64,000 bases of DNA from Amblyornis subalaris. Its lineage: Eukaryota; Chordata; Aves; Passeriformes; Ptilonorhynchidae. Positions 17,294-29,800 of the stretch are shown here, piece by piece. Within the stretch, counting starts at the first letter, position 1. Each line of letters opens with the position of its first letter. A model generated the notes under the pieces. The model saw only the letters and a list, made by a program, of their open reading frames with translations. It had not been told where the DNA came from and ran no database searches. The DNA is taken from the NCBI GenBank assembly GCA_018881555.1, contig JACAXG010000050.1, positions 744,001 to 808,000 on the forward strand, in the 5' to 3' direction. Made by a program: the position numbers and the translations under genes.

Positions 17294-18050
17294 TGAAATA
17301 ACTATTGATGATTCTCAGATCACATAATTAATAAACTGGAAATACTAATTATTTCTATCTTTTGATATGTAAAATAAATAATTGAGGCCTTTTAATACAC
17401 TATTTTTTCTGAAAATAGCTTGTTCTGGCATTTATTTTCTCATTTCAGCATCAGTTATGTATGTGGTATGTAATACAGACACTTTGATTTTTGGTCTTTT
17501 TGAGGAAGAAAGAGTGATGTGTTGTTTATTTTAATTCAGATAGCCATGGCACATATCCAGAAAAGTGAATTATAACATTTAATTTATTTGCTTTATAAAA
17601 TAGTTCCTATATTTGGGTTAGCACAAACTGTGGCTTTCTTTCATCTTCAACAGCATTTTTTATGAAGCGAAATCTTTTGGGGGAGTGTAATACTTTTCAC
17701 ATTTATGCTAAGAGACAGTAGTGCAAAAAGGTGAAAAGTGGAATTGCATTTATATTCAGAGCATCCCTTATGTTTCCCAAAGGCTTTGGATAGATTTGAA
17801 GCAGATTGAATTATCCTGTGAAGTGCTAGCCTATCTATTAAATAAATGTGGTTTCAAGTATAACACAGACTTCATAAATCACAAAAACATCTTGTGAACT
17901 TTCTAGGCTACATATTTACAGCCATGCATTCAGTTTACTATGATTTGCTTATTTTGCAAAATTATTCATAAGTAGAACAAATTTGAGAGCACTCTGTCAG
18001 CTAGTGAGTAACTCTTAATCACAGTTTTAAGTTTTTACTAAACTGTTTTG

Positions 18051-18314
18051 ATGGTTACTAGACTTCCTCAAGCTGAAGCGCTTAAGATGGTAGTCATAGA
18101 GCAAGGCGCCAGTACTGGCGCCAAGAAGTACTTGGTATTTCCAAAGCTGGCAGATGTAGTTCAGTTAAGTCATAGAGCAAAATCTGAAAACAATGATATG
18201 GTCCTTTCCTTCAGTCAAATATTCAACTTGGTTTCAGCTAATAATGAGAACCTTATGAAAAAAGGAGTCCGCCTAACATCTGTGTCTGTGGTAAAGCCAA
18301 CACAAGTTCATTGA
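18051..18314 (+). other. Unclassified 87-codon open frame
   Basis: An ATG-initiated open frame with a non-hydrophobic, balanced amino-acid composition (it includes EQGASTGAKKYLVFPKLADV), unlike the T-rich shadows around it. I recognise no family. It contains a perfect 18-bp palindrome and two copies of agtcatagagcaa. It could be chance, or a piece of an old retrocopy or transposon. No promoter or splice context supports translation. Confidence 0.2.
18105..18122. repeat. Perfect 18-bp palindrome
   Basis: GGCGCCAGTACTGGCGCC equals its own reverse complement. It is CpG-bearing in an AT-rich intron. It has no loop, so it resembles a dimeric protein-binding site more than a hairpin. Confidence 0.9.
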
Positions 18315-21300
18315 AAATTTGCTTGCTTAACATGCAACACTAACAATAACATGGCATGAATGTCAGTAGTTGAAGGGGTCAAACAATATTATTCTTAACC
18401 TTTATCCTATTACAATATTAAGCACACATGATCATCTAAGAGCTGTGTGCAGATTTTGTATATTCCCTTTTCAATAGCTGTTTTCTAAAGCCTTTGCAAA
18501 AGGGGATTTAATAGGTCTCTTATTCCCTTGCTGTGCAGAAGTGATTGAACAAACATGAGAAAACTTTTGTCTTGTGGGGAATTTGTGAAAATGGTTGGTG
18601 CTAAAAGTCTTTTTTTCATTATTTTATTTTATTTGTTTTCTTTTTTGTTTTTAAAGAACATAAAATAGGCGTGGAGGAAAAGTGATGAGAAGCAGGAAAG
18701 AAATTTGCGTGGTGGGGGCAAGGAAAATAGAGATCTCACCAAGAAGTATTTCTGGCATCAGTCACTCCATGCAGAGGTCTCTGAGTGATCTAACTATAGA
18801 GCCCATGCAGAAATTGTAGAATCAGAAATTTGTCCTTACCTTTATGTATGCACTATTTTTAATTCCTTGTCAAAAAGAAAGGTTTTAACATATTTTTGAG
18901 TGTTATAGCATATTGGTTCGTCTGTTGCAATTTGAATATACTAACAATAAGGTACTATCAAAAATTCGAATAATGACAGGGTGCTTGCATTAACAAAAAT
19001 AGTCTTATACATTATTATTATACAAAAATAGTATTATACATTAATATTTAAGTTGTATGACAATGACTACAGCAAAAAATGTGATATGTTTTTTTTTTGT
19101 CCCCTGGCCCAGGTTTTTAGTAGTGGTTTTGAGTTTTTGCCATGTTTCATGTACACTGACATGTACATTTACCCATATCTCACTCAGTACAATATAAGCA
19201 ATGGTTTTTCATAAATGTGAAATGCAGTCAAATGAAACTTCCCTCTGCCCCCCTCCCAACAATTTGTGGTACTAGGCAACTTTCTTTATAGCTTTCTTGT
19301 AAATATTCCCTGTATTAAACATAGAGCATATCTTTAGGATGCAGTGCTCATGCAAATTGCAGAACTGTAATTTTTTTTTCCACTGGCCTCAGCCAAGCAC
19401 CCAGAAGGAGAGCAGTTTTCAATGCAGTGTGATGTTCCATTTCTTGGTTTGCGTGCTACTGTGTGGTATTTCTCTAGTGCTTTTGAAAAATTTTCAAGTG
19501 CTACATGAACAGAAGGGAAAACAATTATGCTGGATACTAAATCACATAATAAATTTAAGATTTCAAACTTTAAATAATATTGGTTTTAGATGAATACCTT
19601 AAAATAATTTCATACCTGTTCAAATGTTATATTTAATGTGTGGTAAAATGTTTGTTGTTTGTTGGGTGTTTTTTGGTGTATTTTTATTTGTTTTTTAAGA
19701 TACAAAATAATGATGAACTATAGTCTGCCAGAATATTGTCTGCATATCTGATCAGATGGCATTTAATAGAAGATCTCAGTATATTCTAATACATCTTAAA
19801 CAGTTTCTCTGATAATATGGATGTTAAGTGTCTGCTTGTAGAATTGCATTTGTCTGCTCCCAGCTTTGAAAATGGGTTTAGTAAGACAAATGCCTACACC
19901 CTGTCTGCTTTTAAACTATTTTTACAGTGTGGAAGGAGTAGTTGTAATAATCAGAGCACATTTGTTCTGAACTCTAGTATGTCTTTCTAGTGGTGCTTTA
20001 AAGTTTGGTAGGTCAATTTTTGTTGTTATGAGGTTTCTTTTTAGTAGATTCTAATTGCTAACAGAACTCTCAGCTATTTTATGCAGTCAAGGGTAGAACT
20101 GTAAGAAATGCTGGTCTCTTTAGTTGCAGTGCCATTTCTCTGTTACTAGCACAAAAACGAATCCTCGTGGTTTCTCTGATTTCACACGAGGTTTTACTGA
20201 TGCCTGGTTTTTTTGCAATCATCTATCAACTATGCAAAACACTTTATCCAGGCGTTTTGCTTGCTTTGTTATTTTCACTATACCACAAATATCCTTTATC
20301 CAGTATTATGTTCCCACTGGAAATATTGCTGCATGATATGGCCAAAGCTTGAGAAATGCCAAACAAGCAGTTCTTACCTCTTTTTCCTTTGTAGTTCAGA
20401 TTTTCTTCCTAGAGGAAAGACTTGGGGTTTACCATTATTATTTTGGGGTTTTTTCTTAACATTTCAGAGGTGCAAAGTGTGCTTAAATTAGAGATACAAG
20501 ATTCTGGTTTAACTGCATAGAGTAACCTATGATGAACACCCTATACATTAAAATATAATACATATTAAGCCTGTGTCTGCATTTAGGGACCATGTCTTGT
20601 AAATAAGGTATCTCTTTTTGTTCAAGTTGTCTGTCAGCTCTTGAAATGTAACAAGTGTTTGAAATTGCAGCTATGTTACATATAATAAGGTTGTCACTGC
20701 CCTCCCCAATCCCCTTGTTTATAAAGATACTGCATATCCTCCTCTGTGTTTACGACCCCTAATAAGTGCTGTAAGAATAGCGAAAAGTTCTTCTGTGTGT
20801 ATGTACAAAAATAGAAGGAAAAAATTAAACCAAAGATGTCAGCCAGGAAAAAAGCAAATTTGGTATTTTGTGCAGCTAAATATTACATTTATTACACTGT
20901 GAGATTTTTATCTAGTATATATTTCATATGCGGAAATTATTCTTTGTTTCACCAAAATTGTCTTAGATCTGAGAGTGCCTTGTAAATGTTGAAAGTAAAA
21001 GCCTTTCAAAAATGGCATATGCAATTCTTTGTCTTTTGAAGTTGTCTGTAATCTTTTCCAATTCAGTAAGTTTCTCTTAACAGGGTTTGTCACTTCAGGC
21101 ACTGTGTTGCTGCAATACTCTTAACTATTTTTCTGTAAGGTTTTGCATAGCACTTTTGGTTGCCCTGGCTCTGTTGGAAGTAGTTTGGAGATTTCTGCCT
21201 CTGAATTTTGGATTACTTTTCTCACATCCTCATTTAATAAGTCAGTTCCCCCCCGAGACACTGGTAATCTGCAGAATTTGATGGAGCTACCTGTCCCACT

Positions 21301-24300
21301 CTGATATCTGGGAGGCAGAGGGGGGAGAGAGGGAAAGGAAGGCCAAGACACTTTCTATTACAGCCCTCAACAAAGAATGTAATAGGAAAAACACTTACAG
21401 AAAGGGCAGGCAGATTCACCTAACAGCTGGTAAAAACCAACCTTGTAATCTGGATTTGGGTTTATTTTACTGGAAGTTGTATCTGCAGCAGAGCTTGCTC
21501 TGCTAACAGCAGTACAACTTTGAACAACAACATATCTTCTGCCCTGAATTCAAGACAGATGTGCAGGAAGTGAACATACTTTAAATGTTAGCAAGAAAAA
21601 TAAATGTTTATTCTTTAGTATTTGCCTATTAGTTACAAAAGAACATGAGAAAATCTTGGGGTTGGTTTATTACTTGACTGCTCGTGCTGACATGTAGAAA
21701 TGATGAGCAAGGAGAGACTTCATCAAAAGTTTCACGAAACAATTTCACCGGAGAAGGATGATAAAATGTCTCTTACGCTGCATTATTTCAATGTTCTGGG
21801 AAGGAATTATTCATGCATTGAACTATCATGTAGTCTAGGTTCGAGAGATGCTCTAAATGGAAAGCAATCAGGAAAGAATGACTGAACATCTGGAAAATAA
21901 GAGTCAGTATTAGTTTATTTGATGGAAAGTTCAGAGGTGATCTGAGCATTATTTATCCTAACGACAATGTATGTGTATAAGCATAATCATTTGAAACTCA
22001 TAATACCACTTCTTCACAAATATTTCAGTATCTTCCCAAAAGACATCTTACTGTTTAAACAAGTTATGAGGACAAAACCATACATGATTGGATCGAGTTC
22101 TTTGGCCACTGTTATACTAGAAAGTGAACCTGCTGCCCAAAATTGTTATTTCTGCTCATTTAAGTTATGGGAAAAATGTTGGACGTAGGAAGATATGCAG
22201 ATCTTTTTTTTTCTGTCAGGTGGCAAGTCTGTATTTCTTTAAATGCATGTTAAATAAAGTGATTGCAATCAGTGCAGGTTAATTATAAAGTTTGAAATTT
22301 TACCTGTTACTTCTGGTTTCTTTAAATGTTTCTCTTTTTTTCTTAACCAAAGGTTGTGCATGCAACACCCCAAAATTTAAAAGATTATGGTTTAAACTTC
22401 CCATCTGATATCCTTTCCAACACCTAGTTAGTTTCTTCAGAGACACACCCAGGTAAAGATTGGTTTGATTCAGCATTTTTCTGTCTTGTGTACTAGCAGT
22501 TCCTCAAAACTTCACACCATAATCCTGAGTCTTATTCCTCTATTTCTTCTTGGCTTTATGCTACCATATTCATTACATTATGCCTGCTGTTAGATTGTAT
22601 GCTTACATGTTTTATTTGCTTATAATTACTTTACAAGCTCCTATTGGGAAATTATTGGTAAGGAAAACAATGGAATACAAAAAATTACTTTTATAGAAGA
22701 CAGACTAGAGTTAAATTACAGTGTCACATATATGTATTGCTGCAGATGTTTCTAATGCTTTGATGCTGTTATTACGCCCACAATGTTCTGTATGGAGCAG
22801 TGATTTTGGAGCCCTTGTCTGGCCACTCCTGTCAAGACACAGTTAGGGAGCAAGGACAGCCAAAGTCCTTGGAGAGGAGACAGGTGGGGTTTCCAATGGA
22901 TGTGGCATAAACCCCTGAGCTGTGGGTGAAGGCCCTGAAAGCCAGTCCTGAGTATTTAAAGCATGCCTCAAGTCCTCTTTCTAAGATTTTCTGAAACTTA
23001 GTTTACAGTGACCACTGGACAATAAAGCAATAGGAAAAATTGTTAAGGGAAAAACACAGCCTCAATTATAATTTTCTTTTAGTATACCTGCAATACATCA
23101 AGATAATGAAGGACAGAAATATTAATATCATCAAGAAAGGAACTGAATGCTTTATGCCATATATCTGTTTGTAATGTACACTTGAAAACAAATTTATAGC
23201 ATTAGACCATTTTTTCTATAATGCAAAATGCATTTCAAATGCATAAGTTTGGGGTTTTAAATGAGGAAAATAATAATGAGTTTTCTTCACAATATTTGAA
23301 TCAGCAGAGACTAATTACTGCCACATTGGATAGTTTGGATAATTAAAGATTTTTGTTGTCGTTAAGAACATATGAATGCAATTTAATAGAGAAGTTTTGT
23401 AAGAAAATGCAACTGCATTGTTCATCTGTTGTTTCAGTTGAAAGGGGTTTTTTTATTCTTGTAAGTACGATCTAACTTTGAAAATTTGAGAGAAAAGTTT
23501 CAGGAAAGTTCTGTTCTCCCAAAAGGAAAAAAAAAGCAGTACTCTTCTGTCTCATTTGTGTACCATGTACTTACTTAGAAGAGGGATGATTACAAAATTC
23601 TTAGCATAAAAGCAACAAAATGTGTGCTATTACCACTAGTACCCTGTAAAAATTGAGGGGGGGAGGCAAAAAAAGAGCCTTATCTCTCTTTTACAGCAAA
23701 AATATTTTCCACTTATAATACTCTTATATATTGCTGAACTACACAGAATCTTTAGCATTATTAAAATTAAGAAATCCCTATTAATTGAGAGCTTCCAATA
23801 ATACAGTTACACATTTTTTCATTCAATCAAAAGGTTTGGAAGAAAAGGATGTTTGTCACAACAATCTGCTTGTGATTTGTCATGTGTTTGTTAGATTTGA
23901 ATACATTTATACACACAGAAAATTTTTGTTCAAAAGTTAATGTCACTTATATGTATAGAGCTGTTAACATAATTTAAATACAACATAGTTAAAATGAGGA
24001 TTTAGTAAAACTTGCAAGGTAAATCGGTAAATCCCCCCTCAGTGTANCTATAACTGTATTTTTCTTATTGGTCTTTTTTTAAAAATCAATTAAAACTATA
24101 TGTNATATTTGACCCAGTGGAGATCTATCTAGCTTTGTACCTGATCTCCTCTGTAGATAATCAGAATATAAAAATAAAAAGCTAAGATGAGTGGCACTGA
24201 CCACTCATTACGTAATTTTTGTAAGTTTCTTATCTTGTTGCAGTAGTTCTTCTCCAAATTGAAAAGTTTGTTTGGAACAGCTTTCATACATGTTGTCTGT

Positions 24301-25084
24301 TCTTTTGATTTTTCCTTGTCACCAGTCTACAATCTATGGTTCTTTCTTCTCTTTGCCAATGAGGTGACTAGCTTTGCATGTTGTTTTCAAGATCTGTGTG
24401 CACCATATGCCTATGCCAAGATGTCACATCGTCTTCTTTCAGGCTTTGTTTTTTCTGTATTGTTTCTGACATTTTGTTTGCCCTTCACTGCTGCTAATTT
24501 TTGAGTTTATGTTTTCAGACAACTACAAAAAAACCTCAGTGTCTTTTTGGGGTAGCAGTTGCTAATTTTGTATGCATCACAGGACTTTTACAGTCTGGGA
24601 GGTTTTTTTCCCATCTACTTTGNATGTATTGACACTGAATACTTGAGAGATCCTTTTGTATGTGTTTGTGGTCAGCTTTAAAGTGGTGTTACTATCTGTG
24701 AATATTGACACCTCATGTTCATTAAACTGCACAGTAACTTGCAGAGGTCCTAGTAAGGCTTCTTTGCTACAAATTTCTGCTTTGAAAACTAATCATTCGT
24801 TTTGGTAATCGATTTCCTATTTTTTTTGAGCAGGTTTTGGTTTTTTATTGGTTTGTTGGTTTGGGTTTTTTGGATCAAAGGAGACCTTTCCTCTTATATC
24901 ACAACAGCATAAATTTTTCTGAAACCTTACGTAAGGATTTTGAGGAGTCTTTTGCAAATTCAGTATTAACCTGGTCATTCTTACCTGGGCCTTTGTGGAC
25001 ACTCCATTAGAGCAGTACTATTTAATTTGTTGCTTGTGAGTGTCTAATACAAAATTGTGTTAACTTGCTTTCTCATTACATTGG

Positions 25085-25260
25085 TGTATCTGTATGTTCT
25101 TTAAAAAAGCTGGTCTTCTGTGTAATACATAGGCATTTTCCAGGCATAGAAATCAGATTGACTGGTTTGTAGTTTCCAGTATCATCTGAGGAATCCTCTT
25201 AAAATTTTCATTTGTATGTTCTGAAGCTTGTTCAATTTGAGACAGTGCCCAAAACACATC
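25085..25260 (-). mobile_element. Decayed CR1-type LINE reverse-transcriptase fragment
   Basis: On the minus strand, 25177-25136 translates as GNYKPVNLISMPGK. This matches the CR1 ORF2 reverse-transcriptase motif of the form GNYRPVSLTSVPGK. Just upstream in the same frame is an acidic EDSSDDT, in the place where CR1 has KEDP before GNYRP. Stops and frame breaks on both sides show it is an old, dead copy, and the limits given are approximate. It may extend further in both directions, but similarity becomes unclear. Confidence 0.65.
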
Positions 25261-26439
25261 ACTTGAGAAGTATAGAACTTGTCTAAGAACCTCTTTGACC
25301 TTTTCTGTGGTTGTGAATCCTAACACAAATACTTTATTTAACCTCTTCTGATTCCCTTTCTTTTGTGCTCTTTTTACAGCCAGATTATCTACATGCCCAG
25401 CTGTTTCCTGTCAAGCTTCATACATGTGATGTGTTTGAAAGCAGTTTTATTACTAGCTTTATGCATTTGGCAAGTTGGGTTTAGACCTTTTTGTTCTTGT
25501 CCAATTTACATTGAACTTACAAGACTGCTTTTTTGTTTTCTTTGGCTGATTTCCACTTTTGAAGAGTATCTTTTATTTACAGGTGTCCCCCATGCTCTTA
25601 TACTTAATCATATATGTGATTTTGAGGAGTAGGAATACTGGGTGTATGAAAAGATGAGGAGGGGAAAAAGGGTGCTTTCGAATTTATCAGTTGACTTTTT
25701 TTCCTCTGTGCCTCTAATGAAGTGTGTTTAAGCTTTCTCCTGACCTACCACCTTTTTTTAGCCTTTCAACCATCCTCTCATTTTAAGGTAATTTCTGCTT
25801 GTAAAATCTATATTTATGCTCTTACTTCTAGAAATCTTATTCCCTGGTCCTATAGAGAAATTCCTTAAAGGCTCGTTTGATGTCTCCAACTGTTTTGTAC
25901 ATTGTTCAGAAGTAGATCAAGTGTTACTTCTCCTCTTTTGGTAGATCTGCCTACCTGCTTTGAGTAATAACTAATGCCCTAAAATTTAGACTCCAAATGA
26001 CAGCTCAAACTATATGCTTAACAGATCAAACCTTCTGCTATTATGTTTTCTACGTTGCATATTGTCTTACACTTAAATGGTAAGATACCATTTAAAAGTC
26101 ATTATTAAGATACTTGTTGAGTGATCTGTAATGGGGCACTAGCTGTGTTTTTTCTATTTAGGCGTCAACTCCCTCCATAGGGAACGCGGTAGATCTTTTA
26201 CAACCGATTGCTTTATCTTAACCGGCTAATGCTCCCTTCGGAATTCGCTGCCTCTCTTCTGCTGTAACCCCGTACCCCGTTATGGCACCCTGTACAACCT
26301 TACATTATTAGTGTCACACTGATTATCGTCCTTCTGCTCCATTCGGAACGGCCATTAAATCCCCCAGTAAATACAAATCTTCCCTTCGCAGATGTTAGAC
26401 GCCTGGGAACTCTACGGGCACACATCATACACGCAGCCT

Positions 26440-26835
26440 GGCCTTTACCCCTTTGAGCTCGGCTTACCTGAGCGGCGGTGCTGCCTCGCCTCCCTCGCTC
26501 ATGCCCGCACTGTGCTCCTCCCCGGGCGGGGCCGTCCCGGCCCCCCGCACATCCCTGCGCCCGCCGAGCGCCGGGGCCGCCGCCGCCGCCGCCTCCCCGG
26601 CCGAGCGCCGCTCGGGCCCCNGGTCCCCGCTCCCAGCAGCAGGTGGCAACAGCGGCCCGCGCTGCCGCGGCCGGCCGGCGCTCCGCCGCNCTTCCCGGGA
26701 CGCGCCGGCCCGGCTGCCGGCAGAGCGGAGCCGCAGCCCCGGTGCCCGGGCTCGACCTGGCGGCTCCCGGGGCGCTGCCTCTCGCAAACCGCTCACGCGG
26801 TGAATAGCTCCTTTAACCAGGAGCTCCGAGTGTAA
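26440..26835. promoter_or_regulatory. Intronic CpG island, possible internal promoter
   Basis: A sharply bounded GC-rich block dense in CG dinucleotides, with GC-box-like sequence (ccccgggcggggcc near 26520) and GCC/CCG runs, in an otherwise AT-rich and CpG-poor intron. Such islands usually mark promoters. A candidate splice donor (ccgagt|gtaagg) lies at 26832. All three plus-strand frames and one minus-strand frame are open for about 110-147 codons, but the GC-rich composition itself explains this. No open frame joins the next FMN2 exon in frame. If transcribed, the product is more likely a noncoding first exon or a separate RNA. Two N positions (26621, 26690) lie inside. Confidence 0.65.
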
Positions 26836-29800
26836 GGAAGAGAAAGCATGATGCGAAGATGGTAGAGTGACTTGTTTGCTGTATCCATTCCATCATCNAT
26901 GATAGGGGAGGGTAAGAAAGAGTGCTGGGGAAATTATGGTTTTCTACTTAGTCTGAGAACCCACTGCTTCCCNTGCTGAAGTCAGTATGTTGGTGTTCCT
27001 GTACTTGTCACTTTCTGAGGTACCTGGATTTCTCCTACTTATTTCTTTCTCCTCTTTCTCTTCTTCTGTTGTTACCCGCAGGCAGTGAAAGATCAGGGCT
27101 ATTTCTGTTCTACTGTTTCACATGAAACCTTCCCAAACAATGGGTATTGGGTTCTGTTTCAGTGTAATGTGTTTTCCGGTTTTTAGTGAAGTTGCAATTG
27201 CTTTAGCCACCTAGACACAAAATATAGCTAGATGTCATTGAACTGAAGCAGTATAGACTGCCTCGTACAATCTTAAAGTCCTCAGGAGGCCAAAACTAGT
27301 CATGATACTGAAATAAATACACATATGTGGATCCAAATAACTTGGGGGGGGGTCATTATAATGTGTGTATTTTGGTTTTTTGCATGCATGGGCATTTGGT
27401 TTTGTTGTTATTCCAGACCTTATTTCCTTGAATTATTAACACCAGCTTTTGAGAAANGCTTTGGAGTATGAAAAAAGATGGAACTTAAACCATAAACAGG
27501 CATCCTTCTGCTCTCAGCTATCACAGTATTGTGATTTGAATTAGTAAAGCTGTGTCATCTGTCATGTACCTAGCCAAAAATCTTTTTGCATTATTTTCAT
27601 AATCCCACCACACTAAAAACGTGGACTAAATATCACAAGATCATTACATCACTTTCTTAGCATCTGTAGCTCCTTAGTATTCTAACTTCAGAATATTTGG
27701 TGAAAGGCTTAACGTGCCTTAATACGATGAAATCCCTGGTGTGTTTATCCAGACATCAGACAGGGCAGATGTGTAGAATACCAGGCAACATCTAAAATGC
27801 TCTCTGCTGCACCAAAAATAAAATTTTAATTTGATTCAAAAATAAATTGAGAGTATTTAATTTTATTTCAGTAAGATACTACTACCATCTGACNGAAGGA
27901 AAGAGAAATTTGGGGTTGAAAGGAAACCTCTCAAATGTGTTTTTTTGTAATTCTTGACCAAGAAAATTTGTATTTTGAGTTGTGAGTAAAACAGTTGTTT
28001 GTAGGGCAATTATAGGCAACTGNGGGTGTGCTTTGCCTGATGTTTGAAACCCTGTAATTTTCCATGCAGTGCATTTTAACTAATTCCACTAGAATGGATA
28101 CTGGTATCACACACAACTGGCTAGCTTAAATCATAAGCAGGGAAAGCTTGTTTCTGAATGATAATATGTGTCTTCATGGCTAAAAGAACTTGCAGTACTT
28201 TCTGTTGTAAATCATCGAAGGGTAACAACATTNCATGGAGTCTATGTAAAATGATTTAGGCTTGGTGATGTTACAGAATTTTGGAGAGACCTAGCAAAGG
28301 GCAAACATGCAGCTCAAGTCTAAGTTTTTAAAAAGCGCATTCTAAGCATTTAGTCTGTCTGCTAAATAAGGCAAGTTATGTAATACTACCTGCTAATTTC
28401 TGCATTAAGCTATTAGTTTATATAAATATGGACATTTTAGCAGTATAAATGATCTGGAGTTCCAGCTGAAATTCTGACCCTTCAACCTTTTGCTTTCTTT
28501 GAAGTAGCTGAAAGTTTTGCAATTGACTTTGGTGAGTCTAGGATTTCATAGAAATACTTAAGTGATGGAGAAGTCAATGTATCCCATGAAATATTGTTCA
28601 AAAGGTTAATTTCCCTCACTTTTAGCACTTTAAATATTCTTTCCATAGTTAATTTGNCAGATTAATTTACAGATGCCCTTCATTCTTTCCTGCTTTTGGT
28701 CTGTGAAATTATGGAGCCATCTACCTTCAGGTATCTTCTCATGCAGGTATGTTAGATTGCTTCTTAACTTTCTTCTGTATAAGTTAAATAGATCAAAAAA
28801 TTCAATAGAAAGACAAGTTCTTGAGGTTATTCTGCTGTCTCCTTTGTTGGTCTTTTTGATATTACACTGGTTGTAGCTCTAGTCCAAAAATTGCTTTAAG
28901 TCACTCCTTGAGAGATGAAGAGTGTTAGATTGGTCGTTGATCATGCTTACAAAGAGCGCAATCAAAGCAGTTCTTTGGGTGGGTTTGAGTCTGCGCAGGA
29001 AAGAGCAGCTGTCCAGTTGGCATTGCCACCTGGATTTCATCAAGGATTAATCACTGTTTTTAATATCTCTCTTTTCAGTGTTGATAAAGATATATTTATT
29101 TGCAGTAAGCTCAGAGCAGAGTCCTGTGAAAGCCTCAGATATTCCCTCCTTTCTGGTAGTGTTTCAAGAGCAATGAAATTTTCAGATCTGTGAGTTAGGC
29201 AGTTATTAGCTCATTTAGTGTTGAGAAGTAATTTAATGTAAGTATTCTAAATTGCCAACTAGACACACCGGGAGCTGCATTAACTATGCACTAACTGTGG
29301 GTAAATTGAGAGAAAAAAAGGTAAAATCCCAAGGTGGCTGCTTAATGTAGAGAATCTATTTTGTGGAAAAAAAAAATGTGTTAGNTATCTGCCCTGATAA
29401 CTTTATCAAATACAGCAGTGCACTACCAGATGATTCCAAATACATCTCTTCCTCCTCCTCCTGATTTTTTTTAATATTTATAATTAAGAATGAGCTTCTT
29501 AAAGCACGAAAGAAAAAGCTTGTCTCTTTGCTAATGGACTGCACTTCTCAGATTTAGACATGATTTTGTTTACTGTGAGCTATTCTAATAAATATAGGTT
29601 AGGTGGAATTAAATCAAAAGCCAGCAAATTTGAATTCTGAAAAAAATCCACGCATAACTTGAAGTCTCAATTAGCTTGAAGCCTGAAGGCTCACTTGTAT
29701 TCCAAACAAGTCTTGCTGATGTCTTCCAGTCACACTATCACTGCCGCAATTTGCCTGTGGAACTCTTAGTCTTAATGTCATTGAAACAGAGATTGAAAAG

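Noticed and set aside
26392..26835. 147-codon open frame through the CpG island
   Set aside because: Open frames on several frames and both strands are expected from GC-rich sequence. The Arg/Pro-rich translation has no recognised domain, and its exit phase at 26832 does not fit the next FMN2 exon.
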